The notes under the pieces were generated by a model, which saw only the letters and a list, made by a program, of their open reading frames with translations, was not told where the DNA came from and did not search any database. A DNA stretch of 57,557 nucleotides. Origin: Comamonadaceae bacterium UBA2334 (GTDB taxonomy: Bacteria > Pseudomonadota > Gammaproteobacteria > Burkholderiales > Burkholderiaceae_C). Positions 52,312-57,557 of the stretch are shown one piece after another. The stretch lies in contig DDUQ01000082.1 of the NCBI GenBank assembly GCA_002344885.1, forward strand, positions 1 to 57,557. The letters run 5' to 3'. The first letter of the stretch is position 1. Every line of letters starts with the position of its first letter. The position numbers and the translations under genes were made by a program.

Positions 52312-53337
52312 TCAGAACAGGCGTTCCTCGATATAAACCACATCGTCGGCTTCAATGGCCATGGGCAAATCGGCCTTGATCTCTCGCAGCATTTTGTGTG
52401 CATCCAACCGATGAATTTTGATGCGCTTGCTGGAGCCTCGGTCGCTCACGCCACCGCTCAACGCCAGTGCTTTCATGATGTTCATGCCTTGCTCCATAGG
52501 GTAGGCACCTGGTCGGCGGACCTCGCCATGCACGTAAAACAGCTTCTGTACCGGTACAAAGACCACGTCATCATTGACCAACGGCGCGTCCAGCCGACCG
52601 CGCAGCTGCGCGCCGGCGGTTTCAAGCTGGATGCTGATTTCTTCGCGAACCTTGTCCACCGATGAAGCTGCCAGCGACTTGCGCAACAGCAAAATGGACT
52701 TGTCGGCCCTTTGTGTCATGCCCCCGGCAGTGGCCAGCGCCTCCAGTACCGTCATTTTTCCCTGTATGGGGTAACGGCCAGGTCGCTGCACTTCGCCCAG
52801 AACCGAGACTTGCTGGCTGCGCAATTGCCTGATTTGCACCGACACGCCGGGGTTTTGCAGGTAGCCACCGTCTTTCAGTCGTTTGGCCACCATGGCCTCC
52901 AACTGGGCGGCTGACAGGTTCAGCACATTCAGTGTGCCGATCAGCGGCACCATGATGCTGCCCGATTCGCCTACCGTTACCTCGGCCGAAAGATCTGGCT
53001 GACCGAAAACGGCAATCGCAATCTGATCGCCTATGCCCAAGGGGGGCTGCACCTCGCGCGTGGCATTGACTTCGGACGATGCTGTGCTGCCTGAGCCAGC
53101 CGCACCGGGGACAGTTGGCATTGGATGGGCGGTCGGGGCGGGTGTGGTCGTTGCAGGTGTGCGAGCCACCACTGCGGCATCCGGGTTGGGAATGGTCGAC
53201 AACTCGGTGGTCAGCTTCAGCTGTATGCCTTCCGCCAGGGAGCCTGCAGCCGACAGCATGAGCACCACGGCCCATGCAGTGCGTGTCCATACCCGTGCGG
53301 CATGTTGGTGTGAGGCGGGTGAATTCGGTGCGCGCAT
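52312..53337 (-). CDS. Polysaccharide export periplasmic protein (Wza-like, EpsE type)
   Basis: The 341-residue precursor has a signal segment (TAWAVVLMLSAAGSLAE). A Thr/Pro-rich linker follows, then the export domain (PLGIGDQIAIAVFGQPDLSA, VGESGSIMVPLIGTLNV, DGGYLQNPGVSVQIRQ). Two SLBB repeats (VSVLGEVQRPGRYPIQG and FYVHGEVRRPGAYPMEQG) come last. It forms the outer-membrane export gate or its periplasmic adapter. No Cys lipobox is visible, unlike E. coli Wza. It is the first gene of the leftward operon, 50 bases after nth on the same strand. Confidence 0.88.
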   Translation of the reverse strand: MRAPNSPASHQHAARVWTRTAWAVVLMLSAAGSLAEGIQLKLTTELSTIPNPDAAVVARTPATTTPAPTAHPMPTVPGAAGSGSTASSEVNATREVQPPLGIGDQIAIAVFGQPDLSAEVTVGESGSIMVPLIGTLNVLNLSAAQLEAMVAKRLKDGGYLQNPGVSVQIRQLRSQQVSVLGEVQRPGRYPIQGKMTVLEALATAGGMTQRADKSILLLRKSLAASSVDKVREEISIQLETAGAQLRGRLDAPLVNDDVVFVPVQKLFYVHGEVRRPGAYPMEQGMNIMKALALSGGVSDRGSSKRIKIHRLDAHKMLREIKADLPMAIEADDVVYIEERLF

Positions 53338-53386
53338 GAGGTCAGTTAGGTCTGCCGGGCAAGTGGATGTTCAACGTCCGGCCATT

Positions 53387-54022
53387 CTAGGTTCGTTTCT
53401 GCTTCCATTCGTCACAGTACGCGCTGACCAGACAACGGTCGCACGCAGGCTGCCGCGCCTTGCACACATAGCGGCCATGCAGGATGAGCCAATGGTGGGC
53501 ATCCACACGGTAAGCGGGCGGCACTCGCTTCAGCAGCGCCATTTCCACCGCCAATGGCGTTTTCCCGGGCGCCAGTCCGGTCCGGTTGCTGACGCGAAAG
53601 ATGTGCGTGTCAACCGCCATCGTGGGCTCGCCAAAGGCGCTGTTGAGCACCACATTGGCCGTTTTGCGTCCCACGCCGGGCAGCGCCTCCAGCGCTTCGC
53701 GTGTGCGCGGCACCTGGCCGTTATGCTGTGTGATCAGGATTTCGCAGGTTTGCAGCAGGTGGCGGGCCTTGCTGTGGTACAGGCCGATGGTCTTGATGTG
53801 CGCCTCGATGCCGTCCAGCCCCAGGTCCAGCATGGCCTGCGGGTGACTGGCGGCGGCAAACAGCCCGCGCGTGGCCTTGTTCACGCTCACGTCGGTGGCC
53901 TGAGCCGACAGCAGCACCGCCACCAGCAGTTCGAACACCGATGTGTAGACCAGCTCGGTGACTGGCTGAGGGTTGGCCTCGGCCAGGGTGGCAAAGAAGG
54001 GTGCAATATGCTCTTTTTTCAT
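53387..54022 (-). CDS. nth: Endonuclease III (DNA glycosylase/AP lyase)
   Basis: The 211-residue base-excision repair enzyme removes oxidised pyrimidines. It has a helix-hairpin-helix with the catalytic Lys in ALPGVGRKTANVVL (about residue 120) and the catalytic Asp in MAVDTHIFRV (about 138). The [4Fe-4S] loop has four Cys (CKARQPACDRCLVSAYC) near the C-terminus. The ATG at 54022 gives the usual length; longer frames lie in a shadow of the divergent aminotransferase. Confidence 0.94.
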   Translation of the reverse strand: MKKEHIAPFFATLAEANPQPVTELVYTSVFELLVAVLLSAQATDVSVNKATRGLFAAASHPQAMLDLGLDGIEAHIKTIGLYHSKARHLLQTCEILITQHNGQVPRTREALEALPGVGRKTANVVLNSAFGEPTMAVDTHIFRVSNRTGLAPGKTPLAVEMALLKRVPPAYRVDAHHWLILHGRYVCKARQPACDRCLVSAYCDEWKQKRT

Positions 54023-54127
54023 GATCCAACGGTTTCCCGGATTCTGATGCACGGAGCCGTCACAATGCGGGACTTTGGCGCAACGCGCCGCTTTATTGTT
54101 TGAAATTCGCAGGAAAGTAGCACAGTC

Positions 54128-55324
54128 ATGCAATTTGCCGACCGACTCAACAACGTCGAAACCTCCGCCATCCGCGAGCTGTTCAAGCTGCTGGGCAAAC
54201 CGGGCATCATCAGTTTTGCCGGTGGATTCCCCGATGCCGCCATGTTTGACGTGGTTGGCATCCGCGAAGCCTCGCTGGCCGCCCTGGCGCAAGAACCCGG
54301 GGCTGCGCTGCAATATGGCGCGACCGAAGGGTACAACCCCCTGCGTGAACAATTGGCCGCCTTCATGTCCGCCAAGGGCAACCACGACCTGTCGCCCGAT
54401 CAGCTCATCGTCACCACCGGCAGCCAGCAGGCGCTGGACTTGCTGGGCAAAACCATGATTTCCCCCGGCGACAAGGTCATTGTCGAAGGCCCCACCTTCC
54501 TGGCCACCATCCAGTGCTTTCGCCTGTACGGTGCCGAGCTGATCACCGCGCCGGTGGATGCCAACGGCGTGGACACCGATGCGCTGGCCGCCCTGATGGC
54601 CGAGCACAAGCCCAAACTGGTGTACCTGATTCCCACCTTCGGCAACCCCAGCGGGGCCACCCTGAGCCTGGAACGCCGCAGGCGAGTGCTGGAGCTGGCC
54701 GTCGAACACCAGACCCTGCTGGTCGAGGACGACCCCTATGGCGACCTGTACTTTGGCGAAGCCCCGCCACCCAGCCTGCTGGCACTGAGCGCCAGCGTGC
54801 CCGGCAGCGGCAGCTTGCTGGCCCACTGCGGCAGCCTGAGCAAGGTGCTGTCACCCGGCTTGCGCGTGGGCTGGATGGTGGCTCCCCCTGAGTTGCTGGG
54901 CAAGGCCACCATGTGCAAACAGTTCTCCGATGCCCACACCAGCACCTTCGCCCAGGCCACGGCGGCGCAATACCTGAAGGCAGGTCGCATGCCCGCCACA
55001 CTGGCCAAGGTGCGTGCGGTGTATGCCCAGCGTGCACAGACCATGGGTGATGCCCTGCGCAAAGAACTGGGCGATGCCATCAGCTTCGTGCAGCCAAAAG
55101 GTGGCCTGTTCGTGTGGGCGCGCCTGACGGGTGCCGGCGGCGCACTGGCCGACGGGGGCGTGCTGGCCAAGCGCGGCATTGACCAGGGCGTGGCCTTTGT
55201 GCCCGGCGCACCGTTCTTTGCCAGCCACCCTGACCACGCCACCCTGCGGCTCAGCTTTGCCACGGTGGGTGAAGACAAAATCATTGAAGGTGTGGGCCGC
55301 CTGGCCACAGCCCTTCGCTCTTGA
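54128..55324 (+). CDS. PLP-dependent aminotransferase, class I/II (2-aminoadipate/LysN-like group)
   Basis: The 398-residue fold type I enzyme has ISFAGGFPDAAMFD, YGATEGYNPLREQL and VTTGSQQALDLLGK. GNPSGATLS, DDPYGDLYF and the PLP Lys in GSLSKVLSPGLRVGW (about residue 240) follow. The group includes 2-aminoadipate and aromatic or branched-chain aminotransferases without a GntR regulator domain. It is divergent to nth with about 105 bases between starts. Substrate is not predictable. Confidence 0.85.
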   Translation: MQFADRLNNVETSAIRELFKLLGKPGIISFAGGFPDAAMFDVVGIREASLAALAQEPGAALQYGATEGYNPLREQLAAFMSAKGNHDLSPDQLIVTTGSQQALDLLGKTMISPGDKVIVEGPTFLATIQCFRLYGAELITAPVDANGVDTDALAALMAEHKPKLVYLIPTFGNPSGATLSLERRRRVLELAVEHQTLLVEDDPYGDLYFGEAPPPSLLALSASVPGSGSLLAHCGSLSKVLSPGLRVGWMVAPPELLGKATMCKQFSDAHTSTFAQATAAQYLKAGRMPATLAKVRAVYAQRAQTMGDALRKELGDAISFVQPKGGLFVWARLTGAGGALADGGVLAKRGIDQGVAFVPGAPFFASHPDHATLRLSFATVGEDKIIEGVGRLATALRS

Positions 55325-55367
55325 ACACAACTGAACGCAACTGACCGCAACTCAGAAAGGCATTCGC

Positions 55368-55565
55368 ATGAAAGGCAACGTCGGCGCACTGGTGCTCATC
55401 GGGTTGGGCAGCTTTTTTCTGTTGTCCAACCTCAACCTGATCAATGTCAGCCTGTTCGAGATCATGCGGGTCTGGTGGCCCGCGATCCTGATCGTGGTGG
55501 GCATCAGCCTGTTCTTCACCAACCGCGAGCGGGGCAGCCAGGACCGCGCCAAAGACAAAGACTGA
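55368..55565 (+). CDS. Small membrane protein, LiaI/LiaF-like (DUF5668-type) two-helix segment
   Basis: This 65-residue protein has two hydrophobic helices (NVGALVLIGLGSFFLLSNL and IMRVWWPAILIVVGISLFF) and a charged C-terminus. The turn with the R-x-W-W-P motif between the helices is the feature of the LiaI/LiaF-TM-like family of small membrane sensors. It begins 43 bases after the aminotransferase stop. Function unknown. Confidence 0.65.
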   Translation: MKGNVGALVLIGLGSFFLLSNLNLINVSLFEIMRVWWPAILIVVGISLFFTNRERGSQDRAKDKD

Positions 55566-55607
55566 GCTGTTCTGCCCCGGCCCTGCCTGAGCCTTGGCGG
55601 TTGCGCC

Positions 55608-56192
55608 TCAACCCACAGGCTTCAGGCTGGCCCACCACAGCCGGGCGCGCATGCCCCACTCGGTGGTGTAGCCGGTGGTCACACTGCTGACGTGGCCTGC
55701 CGGGTCGATCACAATCCACGCGGGCACCACCGACAGCCCGTAGCCGGCCGACACTGCGCCGGACGGGTCCACCACGGCCACCCAGGGCAGCTGCCGCCGC
55801 GCCAGCCACCGGGCTACCTGGGCGGCGTCGCCGCTGCGCGAGGCGATGGTCAGCACCGGCCAGTCCGCCGCCACCTGCGTGACCGATGATTCCTCCAGCT
55901 TGCAGTACGGGCACCACTCTGCCCAGATGTGCAGGGCAACCGGCTGGCCAGGGTGCAAGGCACGCCACTGCGCCAGCGTCACGCTCCCGGTGATCTGGCT
56001 GTGCAGGGCGGCTGGCACGTCGCGGTGCATCACCACCGCGGCTGTCCAGTCGGGCGCCGGGCCGCTGGGCACATAGCGGGCTCGCCAGGCATCGACCGCC
56101 ACCACCACGGCCACCAGCATGGCCAGCGTGCCCAGGTGCGAACGCCAGCGCGCCAGCACGTGGGTGCGTAGCCAATGTGCCACCCGGTTCAT
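55608..56192 (-). CDS. Membrane-anchored thioredoxin-like protein (DsbE/ScsD type)
   Basis: The 194-residue protein has an N-terminal membrane anchor (HLGTLAMLVAVVVAVDAW, about residues 20-37). A periplasmic thioredoxin fold with the active site EWCPYCKLEES (about residue 95) and a cis-Pro segment GLSVVPAWIVIDP follows. The protein resembles ScsD-like protein disulfide reductases. The ATG at 56192 overlaps the serB stop (TGATG), so the pair is translationally coupled; a TTG one codon upstream is less likely. Confidence 0.8.
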   Translation of the reverse strand: MNRVAHWLRTHVLARWRSHLGTLAMLVAVVVAVDAWRARYVPSGPAPDWTAAVVMHRDVPAALHSQITGSVTLAQWRALHPGQPVALHIWAEWCPYCKLEESSVTQVAADWPVLTIASRSGDAAQVARWLARRQLPWVAVVDPSGAVSAGYGLSVVPAWIVIDPAGHVSSVTTGYTTEWGMRARLWWASLKPVG

Positions 56193-56917
56193 CAAGCAAA
56201 CAGCTCCAGCAACCGGTCCAGCCCACCCTCGTTGATGGCCACGCGTGCCTGTTCGCGCACGGCGGGTTTGGCGTGGTATGCCACCGACAGGCCCCCGGCG
56301 TCCGAGCAGGCCTTCATCATGGGCAAATCATTGGCACCGTCACCCACGGCCATGCACTGGGCGGGTGACACACCCATCAGCGAGGCCACCTCCAGCAGCG
56401 TGCGGCGCTTTTCGGCACCGTCGCAAATGTCGCCCCAGGTCTGGTCCACCATGCGGCCTGTGAGGACGCCGTCCACCACCTCCAACACGTTGGAGCGGGC
56501 AAAGTCCATGCGCAGCCGGGCCTTGATGCGGTCGGTGAAAAACGTGAAGCCGCCTGACACCAGCAACACCTTCAGCCCTGCGGTTTGCAGGGCCGCCATC
56601 AGCTCGGCCGCGCCGGGGTTGAGTTGCAGGCGGTTGGCATACACGTCTTCCATATGCGCCACCGTCACGCCTTTGAGCAGCGCCACGCGGCGGCGCAAGC
56701 TGTCTTTGTAATCGGTGATCTCGCCACGCATGGCCGCCTCTGTGATGGCGGCCACCTCTGCCTTGCGACCGGCAGCGTCTGCAATTTCGTCGACACACTC
56801 GATGTTGATGAGCGTCGAGTCCATGTCGAACGCGGCCAGTTTGAAGTCGCTCAAACGCAGCGGAGTGGACACGCCCTGCACGACCAGGCCGGGGGAGGGG
56901 AGAAAAGCGTTGCTCAT
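56192..56917 (-). CDS. serB: Phosphoserine phosphatase
   Basis: The 241-residue HAD-family enzyme removes phosphate from phosphoserine, the last step of serine synthesis. It shows motif I FDMDSTLI (Asp nucleophile about residue 28), LLVSGGFTFF (motif II), and motif III/IV GDGANDLPMM. It is the short form without ACT domain. ATG at 56917 gives the standard N-terminus; the frame is open upstream into the AT-rich repeat region and is not used. Confidence 0.9.
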   Translation of the reverse strand: MSNAFLPSPGLVVQGVSTPLRLSDFKLAAFDMDSTLINIECVDEIADAAGRKAEVAAITEAAMRGEITDYKDSLRRRVALLKGVTVAHMEDVYANRLQLNPGAAELMAALQTAGLKVLLVSGGFTFFTDRIKARLRMDFARSNVLEVVDGVLTGRMVDQTWGDICDGAEKRRTLLEVASLMGVSPAQCMAVGDGANDLPMMKACSDAGGLSVAYHAKPAVREQARVAINEGGLDRLLELFA

Positions 56918-57298
56918 GTTTTTAACCGAAAAAATACCATTGAAAAAATGCGTTACCGATTGATTGGTGGCGATTGATGCTATTGAAAACACGTCATTTT
57001 CCTGTGAATTCAACGGCCCATTTCTGCCCCGCGGCGGCCAGAAACGCGTGTGCGCCCATGGCCCAATGCCCGAATTGTCGCCGGGTGCGGGCCGGCTGCA
57101 GCCTGGCCGAGCGTCATCAGCCCACGGCCTGCGCACGTTTTGCACAGGTTTGGCAGATGGTCTGCGCCCGATGGAGGCCGCGGACAAGGCGTTCTGCCAT
57201 ACTTCGTGCCGACCGGTCTGGCGGCCCGTGCAGCGTGGTTGACACCCTGCGCCACGTGCAGCCGCGCCACCCTGTTCGCTCCAACGTCAGCCATCCGC
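56918..57298. other. Gene-free region upstream of serB and of a glycosyltransferase gene
   Basis: This divergent intergenic region of about 380 bases holds the AT-rich repeat copy E near the serB end. The rest is GC-rich without a recognisable coding frame, hairpin or promoter; a 92-residue frame on the plus strand has no features I recognise. It probably carries the promoters of two divergent genes. Confidence 0.45.
56929..56990 (+). repeat. Dispersed AT-rich repeat, copy E (upstream of serB)
   Basis: The sequence AAAAAATAC...AATGCG, then GATTGATTGGTGG and GATTGATGCTATTGAAAA, resembles the GCG-TT, ATTGGTGG and GCTAT features of the B12-operon copies, especially copy C. It is the most diverged of the five and the least certain. 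Confidence 0.35.
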
Positions 57299-57557
57299 AT
57301 GAACGACGCGCCCACGCCCGATCTCACCATCCTGGTTTGCACTTTCCACCGCGAGGAGCTGCTGGTCAAGCTGCTGCACACGGTGCTGGCCGTTCGGGGG
57401 CTGGAGGCCATCCGCTCCGAAATTGTGGTGGTGGACAACAGCGACGCAGGCTCCGCGCAACAGCCGGTGGAAGCCTTCTGCGCCGCCACCGGCTGCCACA
57501 CCGTGCGCTATGTGCCCGCCCACCCGCCCAACATTGCCGTGGCCCGCAATGCCGGGG
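57299..57557 (+). CDS. Family 2 glycosyltransferase, N-terminal part cut by window edge
   Basis: An ATG at 57299 opens a frame to the end of the window with no stop. The 86 visible residues show the GT-A start, LTILVCTFHREELLVKLLHT, then IVVVDNSDAGSA and PPNIAVARNAG, the hallmark of family 2 glycosyltransferases. Domain end and substrate lie outside the window. Confidence 0.8.
   Translation, partial: MNDAPTPDLTILVCTFHREELLVKLLHTVLAVRGLEAIRSEIVVVDNSDAGSAQQPVEAFCAATGCHTVRYVPAHPPNIAVARNAG

Noticed and set aside
56964..57242. A 92-residue plus-strand frame upstream of the last glycosyltransferase.
   Set aside because: It has no ribosome-binding site or recognisable domain and overlaps repeat copy E and the likely divergent promoters.
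196..57523. Many long antisense or out-of-frame open frames, for example 773-1651 minus, 2109-2954 minus, 7902-8738 minus, 13386-14534 minus, 19555-21717 minus.
   Set aside because: They lie opposite strong genes with catalytic motifs, are rich in Arg/His/Pro typical of GC-rich shadow frames and show no domain I recognise.

Overview
The window is GC-rich, gene-dense DNA from a Gram-negative bacterium. Comamonadaceae (Burkholderiales, Betaproteobacteria) fits best. The reasons are the tyrosine/phenylalanine operon of hpd-phhB-phhA type, a zapB-like/zapA/6S RNA/TauE block, an SWIB protein with a histone H1-like tail, and a methanolan-type (Eps) exopolysaccharide export operon. Genus assignment is inference; no rRNA lies in the window and I saw no tRNA, CRISPR array or transposase.

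Layout. 1-3858: a partial lipoprotein, an Lrp-type regulator, and divergently hpd-phhB-phhA plus a short-chain dehydrogenase (aromatic amino acid catabolism). 3922-7103: a shared terminator, the SWIB/histone-like protein, an RraA-like protein, a TauE/SafE permease, 6S RNA and zapA with a ZapB-like partner. 7245-21789: a cobalamin riboswitch followed by fourteen tightly overlapping genes for B12 uptake (btuB, two btuF-type proteins, btuC, btuD) and late B12 synthesis (cobB, cobU, cobO, bluB, cbiB, cobD, cobS, cobC, cobQ). Four degenerate copies of one AT-rich dispersed repeat sit in this operon, three of them read through in frame inside coding sequences; a weaker fifth copy lies upstream of serB.

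21854-35388: an alpha/beta hydrolase, then a compact hybrid assembly line. A 2442-residue protein has the order A-T-KS-AT-ACP-aminotransferase, and an 1087-residue C-A-T protein follows. Two small alpha/beta-hydrolase-fold proteins come next, with Arg or Cys where the nucleophile serine should be. There is no thioesterase or reductase domain. Pocket residues suggest valine, malonyl extension, beta-amination and then alanine, which would give an unusual vicinal 3,4-diamino acid coupled to alanine. This is the most promising undescribed system here.

35446-53337: a degenerate CPBP-family membrane protein, a phosphopantetheinyl transferase (likely activator of the assembly line), manC and a Gfo/Idh/MocA oxidoreductase run leftwards. 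A divergent operon (WecG/TagA-STAS fusion, glycosyltransferase, Wzx, Wzy, glycosyltransferase) runs rightwards. A convergent operon (Wza-like, Wzz/Wzc-like, BY-kinase-like ATPase, glycoside hydrolase, EpsL-like barrel) completes a Wzx/Wzy-type exopolysaccharide locus. The carrier-transferase gene lies between the assembly line and manC, so the two loci are interlocked.

53387-57557: nth, a PLP aminotransferase, a small membrane protein, a thioredoxin-like protein, serB and the start of a family 2 glycosyltransferase cut by the window edge.
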